DNA of 64,000 nucleotides from the NCBI RefSeq assembly GCF_017654505.1, contig NC_054539.1, positions 71,900,413 to 71,964,412 on the forward strand, read 5' to 3'. Both the position numbers and the translations under genes were made by a program. Below are positions 1 to 10,182 of the stretch, one piece after another. Position 1 is the first letter of the stretch; each line of letters starts with the position of its first letter. The notes under the pieces were generated by a model. The model was given only the letters and a program-made list of their open reading frames with translations. It did no database searches and had not been told where the DNA came from. The DNA is from Polyodon spathula (Eukaryota; Chordata; Actinopteri; Acipenseriformes; Polyodontidae).

Positions 1-1
1 T

Positions 2-754
2 GGGAAGGAGGAGGCTCAGGCAAATGGAAGTGCCCCAGCTGAGGACAATCCCAAAGAGGAGGAAGAAAAAACTGAGGCAGCTGCTGCTGCCGACAAGGAA
101 AGCACCGAGGGAGACAAGGAGAATGCAGAGGCAGCCTCTCCCGCTGAAGGAGAGGGTTCTTCCAAGGCAGAGGATGGGGCCACACCCTCGACCAGCAGCG
201 AAACCCCCAAAAAGAAAAAGAAGCGCTTCTCCTTCAAGAAGTCCTTTAAACTCAGCGGCTTCTCCTTCAAGAAGAACAAAAAGGAGACCGGCGAGGGGGC
301 TGAGAATGAAGGGGCAACTGCCTCCACAGAGGAGGCAAAGGACGAGGCAGCTGTGGCACCAGAGGCCACCAGTACAGAGGAAAGCAAGCCTGCCCAGGAG
401 GAGGCTGCACCTGCTGCCCCTTCCACCAGCACAGAGGAGACAAAGGAGGCCAGCTCTACACAAGAGGCCAAATCTGAAGAGACCCCATCAGCAAAGCCTG
501 CTGTGGAGGTGACCCAAGCAGTGACTGCCCCTGCAGCTGAAGAGCCAAAACCAGCAGAGGAGAAGCCAGCACCAGCAGCAGAGGAGAAGCCAGCACCAGC
601 AGCAGAGAAACCAGCAGAGGCAGCTCCTGCCCCTGAAGCAAAGTCCACTGAACAGGGAGCACCAAAAGCAGAAGAGCCCGCCCCCACACCTGCCACACAA
701 GAAGCTCCTTCTGAGTCCAGCTCTGAGGCCCCAGCTGCTGCTGCTGCAGAGTAG
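2..754 (+). CDS. MARCKS: MARCKS, C-terminal part (5' end outside window)
   Basis: Myristoylated alanine-rich C-kinase substrate cross-links actin and sequesters PIP2 at the plasma membrane, and is released by PKC phosphorylation or calmodulin. The frame is open from base 2 to the TAG at 752-754 (250 residues). The effector domain is encoded at 209-283: a Lys-rich start, the paired FSFKKSFKLSGFSFKK core with its phospho-serines, and a closing KKNKK. It is essentially identical to the mammalian domain. The preceding AEDGATPS-type segment also matches the family. The tail is rich in Ala, Glu and Pro, ends in an alanine run, and includes a short tandem repeat (EEKPAPAA twice) near 560-610. The N-terminal myristoylation site and first exon lie off the left edge. 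The order MARCKS-HDAC2-HS3ST5 supports orthology rather than MARCKSL1. Confidence 0.96.
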   Translation, partial: GKEEAQANGSAPAEDNPKEEEEKTEAAAAADKESTEGDKENAEAASPAEGEGSSKAEDGATPSTSSETPKKKKKRFSFKKSFKLSGFSFKKNKKETGEGAENEGATASTEEAKDEAAVAPEATSTEESKPAQEEAAPAAPSTSTEETKEASSTQEAKSEETPSAKPAVEVTQAVTAPAAEEPKPAEEKPAPAAEEKPAPAAEKPAEAAPAPEAKSTEQGAPKAEEPAPTPATQEAPSESSSEAPAAAAAE

Positions 755-1342
755 AGCTTGAACCCCCACAGAAAAGAGGGGGAAAAAAAGATAATCTGAA
801 CTTTTCTTCCCTGCTTGTTTGTTTGGAGTGGTGCCAGGTACTGGTTTTGGAGAACTTGTCTACAACCAGGGATATTTTTAAAGGTGTGTGGTGTTTGTGG
901 TTTTTTTTTTTTTTTTTTGTTTTGTTTTTGTTGTTTTTCCCCACACAAATCCCATGTCATTTCAATATTACCATTCCAACTGGCAGTGAAGTCCACGGCT
1001 TAAAAAAAAAAAAAAAATTTGCAACACTTTTTTTGCATCAGTATTAATGTGTTTTGCATATGTTTTGCTTTTTTTTTTCTGAAAATGTAAACTTGTCAAT
1101 ATATGGACATGCCTGTGGTATGAAGGAGATGATTGGTTGTTTATGGGGTATCAAACTTAAAATGAAGTGATGGGGAGCCACAATTAAGTGGCGCTGTGCC
1201 TAAATGTGCCACAGATGTTAATTGGTCTTTAAGAAAATGAAGAGTCTGTGTGAGAAGTGTACCATAAGGTTTATAACACTAAGTCATTTTTTACTACAAT
1301 AAAATCAGTTCCCAGATGAAATAGTTTTAGCAAGTCCTAGGA

Positions 1343-1389
1343 TCTCTTCTCTCCTTTCTTTCTCTCTCTCTCTCTCTCTCCTTTCTCTC
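1343..1389 (+). promoter_or_regulatory. CU-rich element in MARCKS 3' UTR
   Basis: This is a 47-nt tract with no purine, mixing CTTT-type and CT dinucleotide units. Mammalian MARCKS mRNA has a CU-rich 3' UTR element bound by the stabilising proteins HuD/HuR. The same kind of tract in the same UTR suggests a conserved element, although a simple CT microsatellite would look alike. Confidence 0.45.
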
Positions 1390-1931
1390 ATTAGCTGTAC
1401 CAGTCGGTGATTTAAGTAGAAATACAAGTTGTATAGGCTTTATTGTTTATTGCTGGCTTCATGATCTTTAATAAAGTGTAAGTATGTATTACCAGCAGGG
1501 TGTTTTTAACTGTGATTATTGTATAAATGAAATCTTGATATCAAGAAGCACATGAAGTTTGCAGCTCTTTTTCCACCCTGCTTATTTTTGTAAAATAATA
1601 AACAAGTCATCCTGGAAGACCTTTTAAAAACCATTTTAAACTCAAAGCTGTGATAAGTGGAATGGTTCCTGTTTATATACTGTGGTATGTTTTTGATTAC
1701 AGCAGACAATGTTTTTTTTTTTTTTTTTTTTTTGGTCTGATGATTTAAGGGGAAATCTGATGCAATGTTTGTGCAGCATCTTGTCTATCAGTTCTTTTTC
1801 TTTGTAAATACTGGAGAAGCTTTGACCAATTTGACTTAGAAATGGAATGTAAGTTTGCTTACAAAAAAAATTGCTATTAAACTCCTCTGCTAAAGGTGTT
1901 CTGATTTTCTGTGAGCACATGAAAAGCGAAA

Positions 1932-1947
1932 AATAAATGTGAATAAA
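1932..1947 (+). terminator. MARCKS polyadenylation signals
   Basis: Two AATAAA hexamers at 1932-1937 and 1942-1947, ten bases apart, form the last such signals before the sequence loses its UTR-like character. They are the probable main cleavage signal of MARCKS. Confidence 0.55.
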
Positions 1948-1965
1948 ATTTGACAATGACAAGCT

Positions 1966-2552
1966 TGGCCTCCATTCTTGTTTAATTGAATGCACATAAC
2001 TTGAGCTAGAACATGACCTAGCTACTAGAAATATTCTCTTCCAGAACTAGTTAAATGTAACAATTACATCAGAACATACAGTAAGGGGAGCGGGTGGGTG
2101 GAGGAAAATAAAGGGTTCCGGTCACGTAGGATTACATTCATAGGAAGTTAGCTTTAGTTTAAAACCTTGTCTAATGTATTTAAATGTTATCATACTTCAT
2201 AACACATATAGCTCAGCAAACATTTGAACAGCTTGAAGTGGTCTGGGCTAAATCCCAGATACCAAACTGAATTCTCTAAAATACATTTTCCGTCTAGCAG
2301 CAGAAATGGTTACGAAGGTAGGAATTGATTTTCAAGGACAGAACCCACTTCCCAGGTTGTAAATGTTTCCTTTTAGCCTCGGAGACAAGCATTGTGTCTA
2401 TTTAATCTATACCCATGCAGCGACCCTTACTGAGTGTCCTGCCATCTGCAACTAAACAAATAAACAAACTTGATCAGTAATGATACTCTGCAATTGACCA
2501 TATGTAATCCACAAGTAACACCCATTCTGCTTACAATAGTTATATATTTAAT
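1966..2552. other. Intergenic stretch, nothing recognised
   Basis: AT-rich single-copy-looking DNA between the MARCKS 3' end and a Tc1 element. No open frame of note and no repeat family recognised. Confidence 0.5.
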
Positions 2553-3970
2553 TAGTGCCTATAGTAAGTATTCACCCCCCTTGGACATTTTCACAGTTTG
2601 TTGTGTTACAACCTGAAATCTTGATGCATTTTAATATTGTGGGTTTTTTTTGATTTACACAGCCTACTTAGCACTTTGAAGAGGCAAGATAATTTTTATT
2701 GTGGAACAACAGTAAATGGAAAAAACAAACTGAAATGTCTTGGTTAGATAAGTATTCACCCCCCTGAGTCAATACTTGGTAGAACCACCTTTGGCAGCAA
2801 TTACAGCTGTGAGTCTTTTGGGGTAAGTCTACCAGATTTACACATCTGGATCGTGCAATATTTGCCCATTCTTGGCAAAACCGTTCAAGCTCTGTCAAGT
2901 TGGATGGGGATCATTGGTGGACAGCAATCTTCAAGTCTTGCCATAGATTCTCGGTCAGATTCAAGTCCAGGCTTTGACTGGGCCACTCTAGGACATTCAC
3001 ATTAGTTTTTTTTAAGCCACACCGGTGTCGCTTCGGCTGTGTTCTTGGGATCATTGTTCTGCCTGTTTTTAGTTTCAACCATTTTGCCCTCTACCCTGAT
3101 AGCTTCCCAGTCCCTGCTGATGAAAGCATCACCATAGCATGATTCTGCCACCACCAAGCTTCACAGTTTCGATGGTGTTATCTGGACGATGTGCTGTGAT
3201 GGGTTTGCTCCAGACATTGCTTTGCATTTAGGCCAAATAGTTCAATTTTTGTTTCATCGGATCACAGAATCTTTTGCCACATCTTTTCAAATTCCAAGCA
3301 GGATTTTACATGGGTTTTTTTCAGAAATGGCTTCCTTCTCATCACTCTTGTCTACAGGCCAGATATGTGGAGTACCTGAGCTATTGTTGACATATGGACA
3401 GTTTATCTCAGCCGTGGAACGCTGTAGGTCTTTCAGAGTTGTCATTGGCCTCTTGATGGCTTCTCTGACCAATGCCCTTCTTACCCGGCTGCTCAGTTTG
3501 GGAGGACGGCCTGCTCTAAGCAGATTCCGGGTGGTGCCGTATACCTTCCACTTCTTAATGATCGGCTTGACTGTGCTCCAAGGGATATTCAACGCCTTTG
3601 AAATCTTTTTATACTGCCCCTCCCTCACACAGACAGGTGTATTTAATCTGAAATCGTGTGAATCACTTTTATTGCACTCAGATGGACCCCATTTTACTTA
3701 TTCTGTGAATGCTGAAGGTAATTGGTTAAACCAGAGTTTATTTAGGAGTGTCATAGCAAAGGGGGTGAATACTTATGAAGACCTTTCAGGTTTCTGTTTT
3801 TAATTGATTTGTTTTTTCACCCCCCCATTTTTTCACACATTGAAAGTGTTGAGTAGATTGTGTAAATCAAAGGGAAAAAAAAACATTTAAATGCATCAAG
3901 ATTTCAGGTTGTAACACAACAAACTCTGAAAACATCCAAGGGGGGGTGAATACTTCCTATAGGCCCTGTA
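2553..3970 (-). mobile_element. Tc1-like DNA transposon, degenerate
   Basis: Terminal inverted repeats of about 80 bp bound this element (left 2553-2637, right 3887-3970). Each carries a GTATTCACCC-type end next to a CTTGGA motif and a shared inner stretch around GTTGTAACACAAC. Tc1/mariner elements insert at TA and are moved by a DDE transposase. Coding remains of one are on the minus strand inside. The element length of about 1.4 kb fits a full-length Tc1. Right of it begins a long TA microsatellite. Confidence 0.85.
2668..3650 (-). pseudogene. Tc1 transposase relic
   Basis: The minus strand keeps recognisable pieces of a Tc1 transposase in more than one frame. At 3628-3287 lies the N-terminal paired-like helix-turn-helix region, with SKALNIPWSTVKPIIKKWK followed by GRPPKL and a REAIKRP stretch typical of the family. 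At 2898-2668 lies the C-terminal end with an EEWA-like ERFCQEWANI segment. The catalytic centre between them is scrambled by frameshifts and stops. It cannot encode an active enzyme. Confidence 0.8.
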
Positions 3971-3974
3971 TATA

Positions 3975-4039
<65 letters not shown>
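3968..4039. repeat. (TA)n microsatellite
   Basis: Around 70 bp of nearly pure TA dinucleotide directly at the right end of the Tc1 element; it may have expanded from the TA target site. Confidence 0.95.
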
Positions 4040-4045
<6 letters not shown>

Positions 4046-4689
4046 TAAGAATACATTGAAAATATTTCTACATGAAATTTGTATCATTGAATGAATTACA
4101 ATAAGTTTCTTTTAATATTTTCATTATGTAGGCTTACACATAATAAACCTGATTCATATCTAGTTGAGGTATTTAAGGGAAATGTATTGAATGTAATTTA
4201 TTTTATATTGCAATTTTAATGTAATTCAAATAATCCTAAATATAAACAAAACAGTATTCCATAGTAGGGAGTACAATACCCATTCGGAATTATTTGTAAA
4301 TCATTTAATCAAAAAAACAATATCCTTAAAAGACAGCATGAGTCATTTAAAAAACACTGGATGCTTTTTTACTTAAATGATCCAATTGCTTTATTACATA
4401 ATTACTTGACTCCTATGTCTCCCTTATCAGAGACTTGTGATCTTATGGCTAATACTTTACCTGGTTCAACATGTGGTAATGTCTTTTAAAACATGACACT
4501 GTTCACAATGACTGACAATGTGCAGATACTGGGGGCACTGTTTGATCATATTGAATGTTTTTGTGCTTCTTTTACTGGTCACAAACCATTTAAGCAAAGG
4601 TAACAAGAAACCCCAATTGAATCTATAATGTTTTGTAGTGAATTAATTGAAAGGAATATTTCATCTGCATTTGACATGGGTGGGGTGCA
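4040..4689. other. Intergenic stretch, nothing recognised
   Basis: AT-rich DNA without a credible open frame or recognised repeat. Confidence 0.45.
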
Positions 4690-4938
4690 TCATTTTTCAC
4701 ACATCAGTTAACAGCTGGTTGGACCCCCTCTAGCAGCGATGACATACGCTTCTGATAACCTTGCCCATGTCTTCCTGCAGCAACAAGACCAGCTCTTGGA
4801 TGTTGCTGAGAGTGTAATGTTGGGCTCACAGGTGTCTACCCAGGGTGTCCCAGATGTGTTCTATAGCATTTAGGTCAGGGGACATCGAAGGCCATGGTAA
4901 ACAATTGATTTGGTGCTGCTGGAGGAAATTAGTCTGAT

Positions 4939-4971
4939 GAAAGTAATCCTGTAAAGTTCAGGATTACTTTC
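4939..4971. repeat. 13-bp perfect inverted repeat at LINE/Tc1 junction
   Basis: GAAAGTAATCCTG at 4939-4951 is followed after 7 bases by its exact reverse complement at 4959-4971. The right arm reads into the LINE and the left arm faces the Tc1 relic. Such a junction may arise from the LINE 5' end joining. Confidence 0.8.
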
Positions 4972-5530
4972 AAAATCTCCTGCTTGCCTACAAGGCCCTT
5001 CATCACACAGGTCCAGAGTATCTGTCCAACCTGCTAACCCTCTATGTTCCTGCATGCAAGCTGAGGTCCTCTGACTCTGGCTTGCTTGTTATACCCAAGC
5101 AAAAGTGCACCACACTCAGAAAGCACGCTTTTAGCTTCATGGCCCCAACTCTCTGGAACTATGTCCCAGGCTTAATGCATGTAGCTCCCACAATCACTCA
5201 CTTCAAATCAACTCTCAAGACCCACTTTCTCTTGCTTTCAATGCTCTTTAAGCCTGGTATCTGTTATTAGCTGCTGTCTAAATTGCTATTTCAGGTTTTT
5301 CCCTCCCATCTTATTCGTATGATTTTGTGTGACACACGCATTCACAATGTTTAGAATTCACATCCTAGCCTTTTATTTAATGTATTTGCATTTTTTTTTA
5401 CTATGCCCTCTGTTTCACTGTGTTTAATGTATTATGCATTTGTTCCTCACTATCTTGTAAAGCGCTTTGTAATGGTAGACCACTATAAAAGGCGCTATAT
5501 AAAATAATTATTGATTGATTGATGATGAAT
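4952..5530 (+). mobile_element. L2/CR1-type LINE 3' end (5' truncated)
   Basis: The plus strand encodes, with interruptions, the C-terminal end of a non-LTR reverse transcriptase: LLAYKALHHTGPEYLSNLL, then the SGLLVIPK block, the FSFMAPTLWN block, and FKSTLKTH, which is diagnostic of L2/Rex1-like LINEs. The 3' tail contains GCGCTTTGTAATGG and GGCGCTATATAA, ending in short ATTG/ATTGATTG repeats. Only the last 0.6 kb is present, the usual outcome of incomplete reverse transcription. It sits inside the Tc1 relic. Confidence 0.85.
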
Positions 5531-5937
5531 TGTCATCGGAAGTGGAATGTAGGGGCGTCATGCATAATAATCAAGGCTGTGTAGATGATTTCTGATTGTC
5601 TGGGTTGAAATATTGTAGCCAGCATCTTGACCGAGTTCAGTTGCATTTCTAGTGCAATTTCTAAGGGCTAAATTGATTATTCTGCCATTGGTCATTTTTG
5701 GCTGCTGACTTCAAGGTCTGTCTGTCTATACTTTGCCCTCAATCTGCTGACCATAGATTGCACAATGCTCAGTGTCTGGGCAACAACAGCTTGCCCAGTG
5801 CCCATTTCCAACATGATGACAGTCACGTTCTAACTATACTGATTCACTCAACACAAACTTGCTTACATGTACTACCATTCTTCTACTGCCACGTGTCTCC
5901 TTAGATTTCTATATAAGGCAACCCAGCACCCTCTAGG

Positions 5938-6180
5938 GCATGGGTCTCCAACACTGCTCCTGGAGAGCCCCAATCCAGCAGGTTTTATTGGTGTCTTTAC
6001 ATCATCAATGGCTAAAGATCTGGGACATGCTCACTTTGATTAATTAAGCCAATAATTGGTTCAATTAAGTAACTGAGAGCTCATTGAAATGAAAACCATA
6101 AGACCCTGTAGCTGTCCTCTGCTCAGAGGCTCATGCAAAGGGCACGTTAATAGAATTGCAATTCTTTAAATCTCCCCCTT
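5938..6180. repeat. Probable interspersed repeat, unclassified
   Basis: Begins with GGGTCTCCAACACTGCTCCTGG, resembling the CTGGTCCTGGAGAGCC-type start of a repeat common in fish genomes. No coding part. The family assignment is not made from sequence alone. Confidence 0.35.
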
Positions 6181-6236
6181 AAAAAAACAATCTGGTTGTT
6201 TTAATTAGCCTAACTGTCTCAAGAAGTTGTGTTTTT

Positions 6237-6237
6237 C

Positions 6238-6274
<37 letters not shown>
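6237..6274. repeat. (ATT)n microsatellite
   Basis: About twelve ATT units in an otherwise unremarkable stretch. Confidence 0.95.
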
Positions 6275-6400
6275 TAATTCAACCTAAATTAAACCTTTTA
6301 ACCAACTAGTATTAACTACAGTATTTTACTCAACCTATTTCTTTTTGCCAGGTCAAAACAAGGGTAGACTGCCTTGCTTTGTAGAATATTAGACAAGGTG

Positions 6401-7795
6401 CTATTTTGCCTCATGTGATCTGAACTCTTGAAATCTCACTAGCTTCCTTACAACTCTACCAGACCGAGTTGTCCCATTTCTGGTTTCCTCAGATGCATTC
6501 TCCGTTGTTGGAATCTCTTTTGCTTGAGGTTTCTCTTCTTCAATTGGCTGTGTTTTTTCCTCAACAGGAGTTGGTTGCTCTTCTGGAATTTCAGGCTCAG
6601 CTTTGATATGTCACCTATTCCTTCTTTATTCTACTTTCTCTGTCTCTACTAGGCAGGATCTTGGTGAAGAATGTTTCTTCTTAACTACAGTGGGGCTTTT
6701 CCATCCGTTTTCTCCATCAGGTTTAATGTGCACCAAATCACCTGGTTATAGTTCTGGCAATGGCATGGTTGAATGTCATTTGTTGTAAAAATAAGAATAT
6801 GTTTAATTTGCCGCCTTGTCTGCTTCAACCACCTTTTTCAGATTTGGGCCTTTTGTGCTGGACTTACACAAGTTGCTTTTATTTGGGTAGCTCTGGAGTG
6901 TCAAGAAAGGATATTCCTGTATCAATTTTCTTGGCTGCCTGTACTGCCCTCTTAGTCTTTCCATTTGCTTGGGGAAAATGCAGGCTGGTGGTTATATGTT
7001 GGAAGTCAACACATAACCACCAGAATGATTGGAAATCGCTGGCCGTGAACTGTGGCCCATTATCTGTAATTAACTGCTCTGGAATGCCAACTCCTCAACT
7101 TTGCTATAACTTATTTGCTGGTTGTGCCTGAAATGTGCATTATTTCTATGAACCTTGAGAAATAGTGCACGATTGCTAAGTAGTGATGTTGTCTGTGATC
7201 GAAGAGATCTGCTGCTAGCTTCTGCCATGGTCTATCAGGTAAGGATGTTGTAATTGATGGCTCCTTGTGTTGTGTTGGTCGGTTAATTCTGCAAAGCATG
7301 CAAGATATCACCTTATTGTTCATCTCTATTCCTGTAATTGGCTACCACACTGTCTGATAGGATCGCTCCCACCATTTTGTGAGTCCCTGACATCCCTTGT
7401 GGATCTTATCCAGTATGTCTTCCCTGAGCCAGCAATTCTCTCCATAAGCCAGCAATCCTTTCAACTTGCTGAGCTTCCCTTGAGCAGCAAGACATTTTTT
7501 GTAGTTGCACATCTGCAGTTGTGGCGTCCTGTATTTGCTGAAGCTTTCCACTACTCTTCTATTGAGTCAACAAGAGCCTGTAGCTCATGTTCAAGATCAG
7601 GATTTCCATCGCTTCTCACTGGACTCCTAGACAGTGTGTCAGCTATAATGTATTCCACAGTGGGGTCGAACTTCATTAACCTGGCCTTGTGCCATCTTCA
7701 TCGATTCTCTGTCCTAAGAAATCCAGTTGTCGTTGACGAAACATTTATCTCTGTTAAGTTAAAGACCTGGGGGCATATTACAGAAACATCCTAAC
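6401..7795 (-). pseudogene. Ty3/gypsy-type pol relic (RNase H end, integrase, C-terminus)
   Basis: The minus strand keeps, in order, the end of reverse transcriptase (QRQLDFLGQRIDEDGTRP, about 7730), the end of RNase H (MKFDPTVEYIIADTLSRSP, about 7690-7620), the integrase zinc-binding region (KIHKGCQGLTKWW), the integrase core with PDRPWQKLAADLFD (first catalytic Asp) and ITDNGPQFT (second Asp), and a downstream PQANGKTKR block where the catalytic Glu has become Lys. The C-terminus ends with TRSGRVVRK and a TAG at 6401-6403. Frameshifts and stops break the frame, and part of the RNase H is lost. LTRs were not found next to it. Confidence 0.8.
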
Positions 7796-8605
7796 TGCCA
7801 ATCCTATCTTATCTTAGAGACAGGACGTCCCAAGTGTCAGTTTAGGTGAATTTGTTTTACAGAACAAGGATTCCTAACTAATTTTCCTATCTTAAGTTAA
7901 AATAAGAAATAATGTATTACAGAATGTTGCTAACTCATTTGTTTCCTAAGTTTTTTTTCCTAACATTTAGGACAAGGTGGCACTTGTCCTACCTTAAATT
8001 TGAAAAAGAAAATCCATAGCTTGTAATTGTAATTCTTCATTTATTTTGAGTAAAATGAGACAAAGAATACATGTAACAAGTGTATACTGCAAATTACAGA
8101 TCTAAGCACTGTAACGGACATATTTATTGGGGTAGCCTAATTAAAAAATATTGCCTGCCAAAACACATGATCAGACATTTTGAAATACAACATGGATTTA
8201 CAAACACATGCTAACTAGCTTTAGGCTCAGTGCGGTTGTTAATCGAGAAGCAAGCAATATCTGGTTAAAACATATTCATTTATTTTTGTAGCTATGCATT
8301 TATTTTATTTTTATTGTACCCAGTAAGCCTACCCTCAGTAAATGGGACAGATGTCACACGTATCCTTCCTTATTTCTCGGCCCGTCAGAAAGGTCTAAGT
8401 AGCTACTGTAAGACGAATCTAGTGTGTTTGTGCCTCAGCAGTGTTACCTATTTTTCTATATGATAGTTTATAACTCTTAAGATGTTTATTATTTTGGTGA
8501 TACTGTGAATCAAGCTTCATCCAGTTTGTTATCTGTACACATGTTCCCATCAGGGAATGCACAGCTAAAACAACGGAATGACAAACTCCCTGGAAATGTA
8601 CTTTG
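7796..8605. other. Intergenic stretch, possible old repeat
   Basis: The first 220 bp contain short recurring CCTAAC/TTACAGAA words in both orientations that suggest a decayed transposon. The rest is AT-rich, with nothing recognised. Confidence 0.35.
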
Positions 8606-8609
8606 TGCA

Positions 8610-8815
8610 CCCCCCCCCCCCCTATAGATTGCAGAGTTTGATTCCAGACTATGGCACTGCAAATCATGGCACCACCCCCCACGGGAGTTCCCAGGGGGTG
8701 GTGCACAATTGGCCAAACGCTGCCTGGGGAGGGTTTAAGTTGGCTGAGGAATCCTTGGCTCACCTATGATGCCTGTGGCTGGCCAGGCACCTGTGTGCAA
8801 TTCAGCTTAACGTTT
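8610..8815 (+). repeat. SINE-like repeat
   Basis: A C run is followed by GAGTTTGATTCCAGAC, which resembles an RNA polymerase III B box. A body follows containing GGTGCACAATTGGCC, GGGAGGGTTTAAGTTGG and CCTGTGGCTGGCCAGGCACC. This body is typical of a GC-rich SINE family seen widely in fish. Overlapping small open frames here are by-products of the repeat. Confidence 0.5.
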
Positions 8816-9794
8816 TGTGACCAGTATATGTGCATGTTTACTCTGTACACTCTGGAAGTCATGTGGAACACCAGATGTTGTAAGTAACACAGGACTGACT
8901 ATTGAGCATATCAAATATGAGAATGACAGATTAATACAATGAACTAAAAAAATGTAGGGGTTTCTGAACAAAAGCTAAAACAATATGGTAGTTGTAAATA
9001 ACTTTATGTAAATCAGGTTAGCCTTTTCACATAATCTGTTAAGAAAACTTGAAATGCAAAACTTGAAATTCAATGTGAAAATATATCTTGCAATAGACTA
9101 CACCAAATGTATGTTTTACAGTTATATCTATTTATTGTCATACAGCACCATCTTGTGGGCATTTTACAAATTAAACCAGCATTCTCTTTCTTTGTGCCTT
9201 AAGGAGGGAACTTAAAAACAGAAATATAACTCAAAGGCAATGATGCACAGCGAGTTTTAATCAAAGGCTTAACATTTAATATTTTTAAAAGCTTTTTATA
9301 AAGGTCTCATGCCCAGAAGGCACCAGGAACTGAAGGCAGATATGCTATTGTACTATACAAGTGTATCAAATTACATAGACTGTAAATAAGCCTCCACATT
9401 AAAATATGCTTAATTTTCAGATTCATGTTAAATAATCCTGTCTTCAGAGTAAAGATTGGTGCCTATGAAAAAAAAAATGATATCCACGATGCAAAAATTT
9501 TCCATTTTACAACACGCATGTCATACTTCCATTTAGGCTATATTCAACACAGGGCGAGGTTTTTAATATTAATTATTTTCATGATATACCAAAGCATTGA
9601 AAAGACTGCTGGTTGAAAACTGTTTCACTGAATGTACTGTTTCTTTTAGTATGGATAAATATTACAGGGAAAAAATGACGAAGGAAAAATGTGTGGCAAA
9701 ATCGTTACTTTTATTAAATCACGTGCAACCATGCAAAGCTACCCCATTTACTGCGTTACAAAAGCTCTGCACAGCCGATCAATGAATACAAGTG
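8816..9794. other. Intergenic stretch, nothing recognised
   Basis: AT-rich DNA between the SINE and the HDAC2 3' end. Two small open frames (9425-9616 and 9597-9785) have no recognisable similarity and no support as genes. Confidence 0.45.
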
Positions 9795-10182
9795 GACTTG
9801 TTTACTGTAGGTTTTATTGGAAGGAAAAAAACACTTAAATTTTACAGATTTAGTATGCATACATTATCATCTAAATACAAACAAGTATAAAAAAAGGTAA
9901 GAAAAAATGCACACTTGTAAAACACAAGACACTTTCCCTTACAATTGCAGATGTTTACTGTATTAAAGAACTTAATTTAATCCTACAAACCACAATGCAA
10001 TAGAAAATCTTATCCTGCTTCAAAAGAAAACCCATAGTTTTCTCATCTACTTTCTAAACACACCCTACATCTAAATAAAATAAATACTTAAAGTTGCATT
10101 TAAAAAAAAAAATATTCTACTGCAAATAAGTCTTCAGCTCTTCATTATTTCCACAGCTTACTTGCATAAACAGTTTGTGGGT
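9795..10182 (-). terminator. HDAC2: HDAC2 3' UTR with polyadenylation signal
   Basis: Downstream of the HDAC2 stop on the minus strand, an AATAAA hexamer lies at 9818-9813, about 365 bases past the stop; another TTTATT lies near 9710. The sequence between is AT-rich and non-coding. The cleavage site itself is inferred. Confidence 0.5.

Larger units (their letters stand above)
755..1965 (+). other. MARCKS: MARCKS 3' UTR
   Basis: Non-coding, AT-rich sequence follows the MARCKS stop and contains T runs (901-918, 1711-1733) and an A run (1003-1017). Several AATAAA hexamers occur, including near 1298 and 1470, so alternative polyadenylation is possible. The last pair, at 1932-1947, is the likely main 3' end. 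The extent of about 1.2 kb resembles the long mammalian MARCKS 3' UTR. The end position is inferred from the signals only. Confidence 0.7.
4690..5830 (-). pseudogene. Tc1-type transposase relic split by a LINE
   Basis: Reading the minus strand from about 5830, an N-terminal HTH-like segment appears (AVVAQTLSIVQSMVSRL), then near 5620-5560 a STQTIRNHLH motif of the second helix-turn-helix domain. The frame is then interrupted by an L2-type LINE tail (about 4952-5530). It resumes at about 4935-4700 with FLQQHQINCLPWP and SPDLNAIEHIWD, which carry the third catalytic acidic residue of the Tc1/IS630 DDE fold. The central catalytic part is missing. Stops and frameshifts show it is dead. Order and strand are consistent across the interruption, so this was one element. 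Confidence 0.7.

Noticed and set aside
16..996. 326-codon open frame on the minus strand across MARCKS
   Set aside because: It is an antisense shadow of the Ala/Glu-rich MARCKS repeats and 3' UTR; the plus-strand frame carries the effector domain.
3189..3803. 204-codon plus-strand open frame
   Set aside because: It is antisense to the Tc1 transposase relic, whose HTH motifs are on the minus strand.
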